Below the pieces are notes generated by a model. The model made no database searches. It worked only from the letters and a program-made list of their open reading frames with translations, and had not been told where the DNA came from. From contig NZ_LR733556.1 in the NCBI RefSeq assembly GCF_902506265.1, forward strand, positions 329,871 through 393,870: a DNA stretch of 64,000 bases. The letters are read 5' to 3'. Source of the DNA: Flavobacterium sp. 9AF. GTDB lineage: Bacteria; Bacteroidota; Bacteroidia; Flavobacteriales; Flavobacteriaceae. The translations under genes were made by a program, and so were the position numbers. This document shows positions 1 through 8,617 of this stretch, in pieces (the stretch's first letter is position 1; every line of letters starts with the position of its first letter).

Positions 1-1
1 T

Positions 2-877
2 ATAAAAACTTCTTTTAACGAATTTATTGAAGAAAATAACGTTACTTTTCATTTAGAAATTGATCAAACAATTAGTCCAAATATTATTGGAGATCCTACA
101 AAAATATCACAAATCATCATTAATTTAGTAAACAACGCTATTAAATTTAGTAAGAATGGAGATGTATGGCTATCAATTAAAAATAAATCTGAAACTGCTT
201 CCGAAATTTGTTTATCTTTTGAAGTCAAAGATAATGGTATAGGAATTCCTAAGGATAAACAAGCAACTATTTTTGAAAGCTTTAGTCAAGGGTCTGTTGA
301 AGTGAATCGCACTTATGGTGGCACAGGTTTAGGTTTATCTATTGTAAAGAAAATTGTTGAGATACTAGGAAGCGACATTCATTTGGAAAGTGATACCAAT
401 AAAGGAACTAGCCTACATTTTGACATAACTTTTGAAAAAGGAAAAGAACAAGTGGTCACTAAAGAGAACAATTTTTTAACCATAGAAAAATCACCAATAG
501 TAAAAACTAAAAAAATATTATTAGTTGAGGATAATAAAATCAATCAAATGATTACTCAAAAAATGCTCGAACAAAAAGGAATACCCTCTTTTACCATAGA
601 TAACGGTGAAGAAGCCATAACGCATTTAAAAGAGAATGATTATGATTTAGTACTGATGGATGTCCATTTACCAGGAATAAATGGTACAGAAGCTACAAAA
701 GAAATTAGAAAATTTAATCCTACTATTCCTATTATAGCTTTAACCGCTATCTCTTTAAACGAAAATAGAGAAATGCTACTTTCTTATGGTATGAATGAAG
801 TTATTATGAAACCATTTGTCCCAGAAGAGTTTTATGAAATTTTATTCCGTTTCTTAAACCCTAATACTGAAGAATAA
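2..877 (+). CDS. Hybrid histidine kinase, C-terminal part (5' end outside window)
   Basis: The reading frame is open from base 2 to the stop at 875-877, so this is the 3' part of a larger gene. The visible protein begins inside the HATPase domain: an N-box like INLVNNAIKFS, then DNGIGIP (G1) and GGTGLGLSIV (G2). A receiver domain follows, with ILLVEDNK at its start, the phosphoacceptor Asp codon at 659-661 (LMDVHLPG) and the conserved Lys in MKPF. This is the standard architecture of a hybrid sensor kinase that passes phosphate from its own His to its own Asp. The sensor part and the signal are unknown. The last 17 bp overlap the convergent purine nucleoside phosphorylase gene. A GTG at 302 could start a shorter frame, but it lies within the HATPase fold and is not a real start. 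Confidence 0.93.
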   Translation: MKTSFNEFIEENNVTFHLEIDQTISPNIIGDPTKISQIIINLVNNAIKFSKNGDVWLSIKNKSETASEICLSFEVKDNGIGIPKDKQATIFESFSQGSVEVNRTYGGTGLGLSIVKKIVEILGSDIHLESDTNKGTSLHFDITFEKGKEQVVTKENNFLTIEKSPIVKTKKILLVEDNKINQMITQKMLEQKGIPSFTIDNGEEAITHLKENDYDLVLMDVHLPGINGTEATKEIRKFNPTIPIIALTAISLNENREMLLSYGMNEVIMKPFVPEEFYEILFRFLNPNTEE

Positions 878-1673
878 AATTTTTAATCAAATTTCTTACA
901 TGTGGTTCCGCTTTTTTCGCTGCTTGTAATACTTCTTCGTGATTTACTTCTTCGATATTTTCTTCATTACCCATATCGGTAATGACAGAAATACCTAAAC
1001 AATCCATATTCATATGCTTGGCTACTATAACCTCAGGAACAGTTGACATTCCTACACAATCCGCACCTATATTTTTAACCATTTTGTATTCTGCTAATGT
1101 CTCAAATGTAGGTCCTTGCAAAGCCAAATATACCCCCTCCTGAATTTCTATTTCCATCTCGTTTGCTATTTTTTTTACTTTAGCAATCATAGCTTTTGAG
1201 TAGGGTTCACTCATGTTTACAAAGCGTGGCCCAAAACGTTCTTCATTATGACCTCTTAAGGGATGTTCAGGCATCATATTCACATGATCTTTAATAATCA
1301 TGATATCTCCTACTTTAAAATTAGGGTTTACTCCACCTGAAGCATTGGAAACAATTATTTTTTTGATCCCTAATTGTTGCATCACGCGAATGGGAAAAGT
1401 TACTTGCTTCATATCATAACCTTCATAATAGTGAAAACGTCCTTGCATTGCCAAGACTTTTTTATCTCCAATTAAGCCAAACAACAAAGCTCCTTTATGA
1501 CCTTGAACAGTGGAAACTGGAAAATTAGGTATTTCGGTATATGAAATGGTATGCAAAATTTGAATATCATCTGCAAAACCACCTAAACCCGAACCTAAAA
1601 CAATTCCATATTCTGGTTTAAAATTTGTTTTCTCTACTATATAATTAACTGTTTCTTGTACTTTCTCCCACAT
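861..1673 (-). CDS. punA: Purine nucleoside phosphorylase, trimeric type
   Basis: Cleaves purine (deoxy)ribonucleosides with phosphate in cytoplasmic purine salvage. At 270 aa it has the length of the trimeric PNP family. Motifs seen are VLGSGLGGF (phosphate loop), VQGHKGALLFG, SNASGGVNP, LQGPTFET (active-site Glu region) and ITDMGNEEN (base-binding Asn). The start codon lies inside the end of lpxK, with a 29-bp overlap, so the two are probably co-transcribed from the lpxK side. The 3' end overlaps the convergent kinase gene by 17 bp. Family assignment is firm; substrate preference cannot be read from sequence. Confidence 0.93.
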   Translation of the reverse strand: MWEKVQETVNYIVEKTNFKPEYGIVLGSGLGGFADDIQILHTISYTEIPNFPVSTVQGHKGALLFGLIGDKKVLAMQGRFHYYEGYDMKQVTFPIRVMQQLGIKKIIVSNASGGVNPNFKVGDIMIIKDHVNMMPEHPLRGHNEERFGPRFVNMSEPYSKAMIAKVKKIANEMEIEIQEGVYLALQGPTFETLAEYKMVKNIGADCVGMSTVPEVIVAKHMNMDCLGISVITDMGNEENIEEVNHEEVLQAAKKAEPHVRNLIKNFILQY

Positions 1674-2655
1674 AATTTAATATTTTAGAATTAAAAACCG
1701 ACTCCTTTTGGATTATTTTACTTTTAATTGGCAAATAATAGAGTTGGTTTTTAGGTAATTTACCTTTCAATCTTACATAATCTTTTTCGGTAGTTACAAT
1801 CTTTCTTGAATTGGCTACAGCCAAAATCTTACGAATATCCTCCTCTGTAAAATGATGGTGATCTGGAAAAATTAGAACAGAATCATTCTGTTTTTGCAAA
1901 TATTCAAAAAACAATTCAGGCTTAGCTATTCCTGCCAGCAATACTTTGTCTTCTTTACAATCTTCTACAGCTATTTTATCTTCTTCTGAGTACAAAAATT
2001 CATCATATTGAATTGTACTAAAAAAAACAGGAATGTTTTTCACTACCAATTGTTGTCTAATTTTATCTTGTGCAATTTCAGATAAATCTTCGGGACATTT
2101 AGTGACAATTATCAGGTTTGCTCTTTTTTTTCCTATTTCGGGTTCTCTTAGGTTTCCAAAAGGTAAGATATAATCGTCACTAAATAAATCATTATAAGCA
2201 GTTAATAATATATAAAATCCGGCCTTCACTTTTCGATGTTGAAAGGCATCATCTAGTAAAATAACGTCGGGTTTAAGTGCTAATAATTGCATAATTCCTT
2301 TTCTTCTATCGGCATCAACTGCAACTAAAACATCTGGAAACTTAGAAAAAAACTGAAAAGGCTCGTCTCCAATTTGTTTTGCGGTAACCGATTCATCAGC
2401 TAAAATAAAACCTTTAGATTCTCTTTTATATCCTCTACTTAGGGTAGCAATTTTATATTCGTGTAATAAGCGAATCAAATACTCTATTTGTGGTGTTTTT
2501 CCAGTTCCACCTACACTTAAATTTCCAACAGCAATAATAGGTATCGTAAAAGAGTGGCTTTTAAAAACACCCAAATCGTAAAAAACATTTCGTATAAATG
2601 TAACAATCCAATATATAATTGCTAGTGGAAATAATACTTTTCTTAAAAAAATCAT
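1645..2655 (-). CDS. lpxK: Tetraacyldisaccharide 4'-kinase (lipid A biosynthesis)
   Basis: Phosphorylates the 4' position of the lipid A disaccharide at the inner face of the inner membrane. The N-terminus is a hydrophobic membrane segment (FLRKVLFPLAIIYWIVTFI) followed by the LpxK P-loop VGNLSVGGTGKTP. DDAFQHR further on is the conserved catalytic/Walker B-like motif. At 336 aa it is typical of Bacteroidota LpxK. It is transcribed divergently from the NIF3 gene and overlaps punA downstream. An essential lipid A gene confirms a Gram-negative host. Confidence 0.95.
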   Translation of the reverse strand: MIFLRKVLFPLAIIYWIVTFIRNVFYDLGVFKSHSFTIPIIAVGNLSVGGTGKTPQIEYLIRLLHEYKIATLSRGYKRESKGFILADESVTAKQIGDEPFQFFSKFPDVLVAVDADRRKGIMQLLALKPDVILLDDAFQHRKVKAGFYILLTAYNDLFSDDYILPFGNLREPEIGKKRANLIIVTKCPEDLSEIAQDKIRQQLVVKNIPVFFSTIQYDEFLYSEEDKIAVEDCKEDKVLLAGIAKPELFFEYLQKQNDSVLIFPDHHHFTEEDIRKILAVANSRKIVTTEKDYVRLKGKLPKNQLYYLPIKSKIIQKESVFNSKILNYVGESTRNS

Positions 2656-2676
2656 AGTACGAAAGTAGCATTTTTT

Positions 2677-2684
2677 TATCTTTG
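2677..2684 (+). promoter_or_regulatory. Probable -7 box (TATCTTTG) of the NIF3 gene
   Basis: TATCTTTG matches the Bacteroidota -7 consensus TANNTTTG and lies 16 bp before the ATG of the NIF3 gene, in the divergent gap with lpxK. I see no clear -33 TTG. This is assignment by consensus only. Confidence 0.5.
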
Positions 2685-2700
2685 AAATAAATATTTGTAC

Positions 2701-3795
2701 ATGAAACTTTTTGAAATAATTGCAATTCTTGAAGAACTAGCTCCATTAGCTTATGCAGAAGATTTTGACAACGTAGGTTTATTAGTTGGAAATCAAAATA
2801 CAGAAATTAATGGAATTTTAGTTTGTCATGATGCTTTAGAAAATATAATTGACGAAGCTATTTCAAAAAAGTGCAACCTAGTAGTTTGCTTCCATCCTAT
2901 TTTATTCTCTGGTTTAAAGAAAATTACAGGCAAAAATTATGTTGAAAGAGCAGTTATAAAAGCTATAAAAAATGATATCGCTATTTATGCTGTTCATACT
3001 GCTTTAGACAATCATCAATTAGGAGTCAATAAAATTTTCAGTAATGTGCTGGGCTTAGAAAATACTAAGATTTTAATTCCCAAAGAAAATTTCATTAAAA
3101 AGTTAGTCACTTATACCATTCCTGAAAATGCAGTGACTTTGCGAAACGCTTTATTTGAAGCTGGTGCTGGAAAAATAGGTAATTATGAAGATTGCAGTTT
3201 CTCTAGTCAAGGTTTAGGAACCTATATGGGAAATGAAAATAGCCGTCCAGAAATTGGTGAACAATTCGAATTTGTAGAAAATCCAGAAATAAAAATTGAA
3301 GTAACTTTTGAAAAACATTTAGAATCCAAAATTCTATATGCTCTATTTAAAAATCATGTGTATGAAGAAGTAGCTTATGAACTTTATAGTTTAACCAATA
3401 AACATCAAAATATTGGATTAGGCATGATTGGAGAATTTAAGGAAGGAAAATCGGAAATAGCTTTTTTACACCATATAAGAGAAAAAATGCAATGTGGAGG
3501 TATTAGACATAGTGCTTTTACAGATAAAAAAATAAAAAAAGTAGCTGTTTTAGGCGGTTCAGGCAGTTTTGCAATAAAAGCTGCAATTCAGGCTGGAGCA
3601 GATGCATTTATTACTGCAGATTTAAAATATCATCAGTATTATGAAGCCGAAGGAAAGCTTCTTTTGGCAGATATTGGTCATTTTGAAAGTGAAAGATACA
3701 CAAAAAATTATATTGTTGATTATCTTAAAGAAAAAATCACTAATTTTGCAGTCGTTTTATCAGAAGAAAATACAAATCCTGTTCAATACTTTTAA
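2701..3795 (+). CDS. NIF3-like dinuclear metal-centre protein (YqfO/YbgI family)
   Basis: NIF3 family protein, also called GTP cyclohydrolase I type 2 homologue; its physiological role is unclear. I start at ATG 2701 (MKLFEI) and not at the TTG two codons upstream. Metal-binding His motifs are visible: CFHPILFSG and AVHTALDNHQLG near the N-terminus, and GGSGSFAI...ADAFITADLKYHQY towards the C-terminus. At 365 aa it is the long form, with a PII-like insertion between the two NIF3 halves, as in YqfO. It is followed after one base by the coiled-coil gene, and this pair is a common flavobacterial operon. Confidence 0.9.
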   Translation: MKLFEIIAILEELAPLAYAEDFDNVGLLVGNQNTEINGILVCHDALENIIDEAISKKCNLVVCFHPILFSGLKKITGKNYVERAVIKAIKNDIAIYAVHTALDNHQLGVNKIFSNVLGLENTKILIPKENFIKKLVTYTIPENAVTLRNALFEAGAGKIGNYEDCSFSSQGLGTYMGNENSRPEIGEQFEFVENPEIKIEVTFEKHLESKILYALFKNHVYEEVAYELYSLTNKHQNIGLGMIGEFKEGKSEIAFLHHIREKMQCGGIRHSAFTDKKIKKVAVLGGSGSFAIKAAIQAGADAFITADLKYHQYYEAEGKLLLADIGHFESERYTKNYIVDYLKEKITNFAVVLSEENTNPVQYF

Positions 3796-3796
3796 T

Positions 3797-4576
3797 ATGG
3801 CTAACAAAAAAGAACTTAGCGTAGAAGATAAATTAAGAGCACTTTATGCTTTACAGCTAGTGGACTCAAAGATTGATGAAATACGTAATGTAAGAGGTGA
3901 ACTTCCTCTTGAAGTGGAAGATTTAGAAGACGAAGTTGCCGGTCTAACTACTCGTTTAGATAAATTAAAATCAGATTTAGAGACTATCGATGCGCAAATT
4001 AAAGAAAAGAAAAATGCCATTGATGATCATAAAGCTAACATCAAAAAATATTTAGAACAACAAAAGAATGTTCGTAACAATAGAGAATTTAACTCTTTAA
4101 CCAAAGAAGTTGAGTACCAAGAGTTAGAAATTCAATTAGCTGAAAAGCATATTAGAGAGATGAAAGCTTCTATTGAACATAAAAAAGAAGTTTTAGCTCA
4201 ATCTAAAGAAAAATTAGAAGCGAAACAACAACATTTAAAACATAAAAAAGCTGAATTAAGCGATATTATGTCTGAAACTGAAAAAGAAGAGAACTTTTTA
4301 CAAGAAAAATCAGCAGAATATCAAGCTCAAATTGAAGAGCGTTTATTACAAGCTTACCAAAGAATTAGAGGAAGTGTAAGAAATGGTTTAGCTGTAGTTT
4401 CTATTGAAAGAGGTGCTTCTGCAGGTTCTTTCTTCACTATTCCACCACAAACGCAAATGGAAATTGCGGGTCGTAAAAAAATCATTACTGATGAGCATAG
4501 TGGTAGAATTTTGATCGACAATGTCTTAGCAGATGAAGTAAAAGAAGAAATGGAACAATTATTTGCTAAGTTATAA
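3797..4576 (+). CDS. Coiled-coil protein of the C4 zinc-ribbon (zf-RING_7/CT398) family, with the cysteines lost
   Basis: A long helical hairpin (about residues 30-185, rich in Lys, Glu and Gln) is followed by a small C-terminal domain. The architecture matches CT398/YacF-like proteins with a C4 zinc ribbon. The start at MANKKEL (ATG 3797) is chosen because it follows the NIF3 stop by one base; a longer in-frame extension runs through the NIF3 gene and is spurious. In the C-terminal domain the two CxxC knuckles expected by family comparison are replaced by Ser208/Ser211 (SAGS) and Asp232/Ser235 (DEHS), so zinc is unlikely to be bound. Surrounding residues (IPPQxQ, GRKKII, GRIL) are kept. Role unknown; probably an adaptor. 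Confidence 0.85.
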   Translation: MANKKELSVEDKLRALYALQLVDSKIDEIRNVRGELPLEVEDLEDEVAGLTTRLDKLKSDLETIDAQIKEKKNAIDDHKANIKKYLEQQKNVRNNREFNSLTKEVEYQELEIQLAEKHIREMKASIEHKKEVLAQSKEKLEAKQQHLKHKKAELSDIMSETEKEENFLQEKSAEYQAQIEERLLQAYQRIRGSVRNGLAVVSIERGASAGSFFTIPPQTQMEIAGRKKIITDEHSGRILIDNVLADEVKEEMEQLFAKL

Positions 4577-4603
4577 TTATTCCTTTTTTATAAAATAATA
4601 ACA

Positions 4604-4635
4604 AATCCCGAAAAAATTCTTTCGGGATTTTTTTT
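4604..4635 (+). terminator. Rho-independent terminator after the NIF3/coiled-coil operon
   Basis: AATCCCGAA (4604-4612) pairs with TTCGGGATT (4621-4629) and is followed by a run of T. It lies 28 bp after the stop of the coiled-coil gene. Confidence 0.85.
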
Positions 4636-4663
4636 GCTTTGTAGCTAAAAGTAATATTTTTTA

Positions 4664-4764
4664 TAGCCCCGATAGCAGCGGCATCCTTTTTTATTTTGGA
4701 TTGCTTTTTAGTGGTTTACCTAAGTAGTCATGAAAAATAAAAAAGATATAGCGAATAGCGGGAC
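4664..4764. repeat. Imperfect inverted-repeat element, possible structured RNA
   Basis: The left arm AGCCCCGATAGCAGCGGCAT is continued by CCTTTTTT. The right arm, AAAAGATATAGCGAATAGCG followed by GGAC, is its imperfect reverse complement. Elements of this look are familiar from flavobacterial intergenic regions, and one possibility is the Rfam Flavo-1 family, which I cannot test here. It fills most of the 4577-4869 gap before rluF. Confidence 0.4.
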
Positions 4765-4869
4765 GGTTGTAATTAAAAGCCATTTTGTGGAGCTTCAAGT
4801 AACCAAAAATATACTTCTTCCCTTTATTAATTTCTATATATTAACAGGTAAAAAAACTATCTTTGTCAC

Positions 4870-5661
4870 ATGGAAGAAGGAAATCTAATTAGAGTTAATA
4901 AGTTTTTATCTGAATCGGGGTTTTGCTCACGAAGGGAAGCCGATAGGTTAATTGAACAAGGTCGTGTAACTATCAACGGACAAGTACCTGAAATGGGAAC
5001 CAAAGTGGGGCCAAATGATGAAGTGCGTGTAAATGGCCAATTGATTCAAGAAAAAAAAGAAGCTAAAATTTATTTGGCTTTTAACAAACCTCCAGGTATT
5101 GAATGTACGACCAATTTAGAGATTAAAGAAAACATTATTGATTTTATCAATTATCCAGAACGTATCTTCCCTATTGGGCGTTTAGACAAAGCTAGTGAAG
5201 GCTTGATTTTTCTTACCAATGATGGTGATATTGTTAATAAAATTCTACGTGCTAGAAACAATCATGAAAAAGAATATATCGTAACAGTAAACAAACCAAT
5301 TACCGATCGTTTTATTCAACGAATGAGCAATGGTATTCCAATTTTAGACACCATTACTCGCAAATGCAAAGTAGAACAAGTAAGTAAAACAGTCTTCAGA
5401 ATTATTTTAACACAAGGATTAAACCGTCAAATACGCAGAATGTGCGAATATCTAGACTATGAAGTTGTGGCTTTAAAACGTACACGAATTATTAATATTG
5501 CGCTAGATGTTCCTGTAGGCAAATACCGATTATTATCTGAAAAAGAAATTAAAGATTTAAATCAATTAATTGCTCCTTCTAGCAAAACAGAAGAAGCCAG
5601 TTTACCCAGTAATAAAAGTAAATTTTCAGGCAAACGAAATTATAGAGATAGAAACAGGTAA
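4870..5661 (+). CDS. rluF: 23S rRNA pseudouridine synthase RluF-type
   Basis: Isomerises a uridine in 23S rRNA (U2604 in E. coli RluF) and may also act on a tRNA, as known for that family. An N-terminal S4 RNA-binding domain (about residues 7-55, RVNKFLSESGFCSRREADRL) precedes the RsuA/RluB/E/F catalytic domain. The catalytic Asp is in GRLDKASEGL (Asp106). NRQIRRMCEYL near residue 190 is the conserved C-terminal motif. A Lys/Ser/Arg-rich tail follows, typical of flavobacterial members. RluF rather than RluB is an inference from overall sequence pattern. Confidence 0.88.
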   Translation: MEEGNLIRVNKFLSESGFCSRREADRLIEQGRVTINGQVPEMGTKVGPNDEVRVNGQLIQEKKEAKIYLAFNKPPGIECTTNLEIKENIIDFINYPERIFPIGRLDKASEGLIFLTNDGDIVNKILRARNNHEKEYIVTVNKPITDRFIQRMSNGIPILDTITRKCKVEQVSKTVFRIILTQGLNRQIRRMCEYLDYEVVALKRTRIINIALDVPVGKYRLLSEKEIKDLNQLIAPSSKTEEASLPSNKSKFSGKRNYRDRNR

Positions 5662-5670
5662 TTTTAAATG

Positions 5671-5701
<31 letters not shown>

Positions 5702-5715
5702 TAATTAAACACAAT

Positions 5716-5751
5716 AAAAAACCCTCAAATAGTTTATCACTTTTTGAGGGT
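5716..5751 (-). terminator. Terminator of the small membrane-protein gene
   Basis: ACCCTCAAA (5721-5729) pairs with TTTGAGGGT (5743-5751). The adjacent A-run at 5716-5720 becomes the T tract on the minus strand, so it ends transcription coming from the small gene at 5787-5960. It may also limit rluF read-through. Confidence 0.75.
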
Positions 5752-5786
5752 AATGCGAAATGCAATCTTTTATTTAGTAAACAATA

Positions 5787-5960
5787 CTAATTGTTTTCTT
5801 GTTCCGCTTGTTTTTTAGCTCTCTTTTCTTTGATTAATTCATTAATAGCACCACCTAACCAATATGGAACGAATGAAGCTAAAAAGATCATTAACCAAAA
5901 ACCTATTGTTAAAATAGTTAAGAAAAGTAAAAAACCTAAGTACTGATCAAATTCAAACAT
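5787..5960 (-). CDS. Small membrane protein, 57 aa
   Basis: A short ORF starting MFEFDQYLGF with one hydrophobic helix (about residues 8-36, LLFLTILTIGFWLMIFLASF), then a Lys/Glu-rich cytoplasmic tail ending QAEQENN. A rho-independent terminator lies 36 bp past its stop, which supports expression. Transcribed towards rluF. I recognise no family. The composition (one or two helices, charged amphipathic tail) is that of a small inner-membrane protein. Confidence 0.7.
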   Translation of the reverse strand: MFEFDQYLGFLLFLTILTIGFWLMIFLASFVPYWLGGAINELIKEKRAKKQAEQENN

Positions 5961-6089
5961 GTTTTCCGGAATTTATGAATTCTTGCCAAAGATAATAGTA
6001 AATATTTTTTTTAGCAATATAATAACAGTTTTTATTTCTACACCGAGATGATAAATTGTAATTTTATAGAAATAAATAGACCTATCATC

Positions 6090-7472
6090 ATGAAATATAG
6101 AATTGAAAAAGATACTTTAGGAGAAGTTCAAGTTCCAAATGATAAACTTTGGGGTGCACAAACGGAACGTTCTCGTAACAATTTTAAAATTGGTCCCGAA
6201 TCATCTATGCCTTTAGAAATTATAAAGGCTTTTGCCTATTTAAAAAAAGCGGCTGCTTATGCCAATGAAGCATTAGGCGTTTTACCATCTGAAAAAAGAG
6301 ATTTAATTTCAGTTGTTTGTGAAGAAATTTTAGCCAATAAATTAAATGACCAATTCCCATTAGTGATTTGGCAAACAGGTTCGGGAACTCAATCTAATAT
6401 GAATGTAAATGAGGTAATTGCGAATCGAGGACAAATGCTATCTGGTAAAAAGATTGGTGAAGAACCTGTCTTAAAAGCGAATGATGATGTGAACAAATCA
6501 CAATCTTCAAATGATACTTTTCCTACAGCAATGCATATTGCGGCATATAAATTATTAGTTGAAAAAACAATACCACAAATTGAAAGCTTACAACTTACTT
6601 TAGCCGAAAAAGCCAATGTATTTAAAGATGTCGTTAAAATTGGACGGACTCATTTAATGGATGCAACTCCACTTACTTTAGGACAGGAGTTTTCTGGTTA
6701 TTCCCAATTATTAGTAAATGGTATTAAAACTCTTAAACAATCATTATCCGCTTTATCAGAATTAGCTTTAGGAGGAACGGCAGTAGGTACTGGTTTAAAT
6801 ACTCCAAATGGATATGCTACTTTAGTAGCTGATTATATTTCAAAATTTACAAATTTGCCATTTATAACTGCTCCCAATAAATTTGAATCACTTTCTGCTC
6901 ATAATGCTATTGTGGAGAGTCATGCTGCATTAAAACAAATAGCAGTAAGTTTAAACAAAATTGCCAATGATATTCGAATGATGGCTTCTGGGCCACGTTC
7001 TGGGATTGGGGAAATTTTACTCCCTGAAAACGAACCAGGTTCATCGATTATGCCAGGAAAAGTAAATCCCACACAATGCGAAGCACTCACTATGGTATGT
7101 GCACAAGTAATGGGAAATGATGTTGCTGTAACTATTGGTGCTACTCAAGGACATTATGAACTAAATGTATTTAAACCCATGCTTATTGCTAATTTTCTAG
7201 AATCTGCTAACTTATTAGGAGATGCATGCCATTCGTTTAACGAACATTGTGCTAGAGGTATAACTCCTAATCTTTCAAAAATAAATGAATTAGTAAATAA
7301 CTCGTTAATGTTAGTTACTGCTTTAAACACTAAAATTGGTTATTATAAAGCAGCAGAAATTGCTCAAATGGCTCACAAAAACGGTACAACCTTAAAAGAA
7401 GAAGCTATACGATTAGGTTATGTTACATCCGAAGATTTCGATCATTGGGTAAATCCTAAAGAAATGGTTTAA
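6090..7472 (+). CDS. fumC: Class II fumarate hydratase
   Basis: Interconverts fumarate and L-malate in the TCA cycle, as an iron-independent homotetramer. The start at ATG 6090 ([16 protein letters not shown]) is the family start; 14 upstream in-frame codons are probably leader. Visible family motifs are [13 protein letters not shown] (substrate site), [33 protein letters not shown] and the signature [15 protein letters not shown]. Aspartate ammonia-lyase belongs to the same superfamily, but the signature and its context fit FumC better. The stop abuts the convergent corA gene. Confidence 0.93.
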   Translation: MKYRIEKDTLGEVQVPNDKLWGAQTERSRNNFKIGPESSMPLEIIKAFAYLKKAAAYANEALGVLPSEKRDLISVVCEEILANKLNDQFPLVIWQTGSGTQSNMNVNEVIANRGQMLSGKKIGEEPVLKANDDVNKSQSSNDTFPTAMHIAAYKLLVEKTIPQIESLQLTLAEKANVFKDVVKIGRTHLMDATPLTLGQEFSGYSQLLVNGIKTLKQSLSALSELALGGTAVGTGLNTPNGYATLVADYISKFTNLPFITAPNKFESLSAHNAIVESHAALKQIAVSLNKIANDIRMMASGPRSGIGEILLPENEPGSSIMPGKVNPTQCEALTMVCAQVMGNDVAVTIGATQGHYELNVFKPMLIANFLESANLLGDACHSFNEHCARGITPNLSKINELVNNSLMLVTALNTKIGYYKAAEIAQMAHKNGTTLKEEAIRLGYVTSEDFDHWVNPKEMV

Positions 7473-8546
7473 TTAAAACCATTTCTTTTTTTTAAAGTAA
7501 TATAACATCAGTAACACTAAAATCAGCATTACACCTAGAGTAATAAAATACCCATATTTATAATGTAATTCTGGCATATTTTTAAAATTCATACCATACA
7601 ACCCTACAATAAATGTTAACGGTAAAAAAACAGAAGAAATAACGGTTAAAGTTTTCATTACTTCATTCATCTTATGATTTTGGGCTGTATAGAAGAAATT
7701 TGTTGCACTATCCAATGTTTTCATATCATAATCTATTTGCTCCAAAAGCTCAATTGCCTTTTGATGTAATCTACCAAAGAAAATATAATTAGAAGGTTCT
7801 ATACAATTAAATTCATCATCTTCTTTAATTGTTTTTATGGTGAATAAAGCATCTCTTAATGGCACAATAGCCCTTTTTAGCAAATGAAAAACTTCTCTAA
7901 GCCGTTCTATATCCTCCATAATAACTGGACTATCTGCTATTTTAGAAGCTAATAATAATGATTCGATATCATTTTCTTTATTTTCAATTGTAATATAAAA
8001 ATTCTCAATAATAGAATCGAGCATGAGATAAAGCAAATAATCTACTTTTTTCTTACGAACAATTCCAGTATTTTCTCTCAAACGTTCTCTAATATAAGTA
8101 AAAAAATCACCTCGTTTCTCTTGAAAGGAAACAATCAAATTATCTTTAAGAAGGAAACTTATTTGTTCGATAAGTATCGTTTCGTCATCATTTTCATTAG
8201 GTAATATTGATTTAATACTAAAAAACAAAGTATCATCTAATTCATCTAAACGGGTTCCTCTAGAAATATTTAAAATATCGGAAACAATAATGGTATTAAG
8301 TTGTAAGTTTTCAGAAAGTGTTTTAATTAAATCAACATTATTTAAGCCATGGATATTAAGCCAATTATTGAGCGATAAATCTTTAGCTTCATTAAATTCT
8401 GCAACCGAAATATTTTGTATTTCCTTCACTTTCTGTTCATTATACACAAACAATTGCATTTCAGTAGCTTTGCCAGTATAAACACCCGTGTATTCTAGAT
8501 TAGAAACACTTGCTTTTCTTCCTTTTTTATATCTAATTTTTCTCAA
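7473..8546 (-). CDS. corA: CorA-type magnesium/divalent cation channel
   Basis: A pentameric inner-membrane Mg2+ channel. A long cytoplasmic domain precedes two C-terminal membrane helices, with the selectivity motif GMN at residues 318-320 (IVGLYGMNFKNMPE) between them, and a Lys-rich C-terminus (YYFKKKKWF). Length of 357 aa is normal for this subfamily. The basic N-terminus (MRKIRYKKGRKAS) starts about 70 bp from the divergent hutI. It ends exactly at the fumC stop without overlap. Confidence 0.93.
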   Translation of the reverse strand: MRKIRYKKGRKASVSNLEYTGVYTGKATEMQLFVYNEQKVKEIQNISVAEFNEAKDLSLNNWLNIHGLNNVDLIKTLSENLQLNTIIVSDILNISRGTRLDELDDTLFFSIKSILPNENDDETILIEQISFLLKDNLIVSFQEKRGDFFTYIRERLRENTGIVRKKKVDYLLYLMLDSIIENFYITIENKENDIESLLLASKIADSPVIMEDIERLREVFHLLKRAIVPLRDALFTIKTIKEDDEFNCIEPSNYIFFGRLHQKAIELLEQIDYDMKTLDSATNFFYTAQNHKMNEVMKTLTVISSVFLPLTFIVGLYGMNFKNMPELHYKYGYFITLGVMLILVLLMLYYFKKKKWF

Positions 8547-8617
8547 AATTATCTGTTTTAAAGCTAAAGGTACTGGTTTTTAAAAAAATCGTACTTATTT
8601 TTACAAAAAAATATACT

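Noticed and set aside
302..877. A stand-alone 191-aa response regulator starting at GTG 302
   Set aside because: The frame is open to the window edge and the upstream residues are a HATPase N-box and G1 box, so this is the end of a hybrid kinase.
2561..2746. Small minus-strand frame over the lpxK start
   Set aside because: It overlaps the lpxK N-terminus in another frame and the divergent promoter region; it is a shadow.
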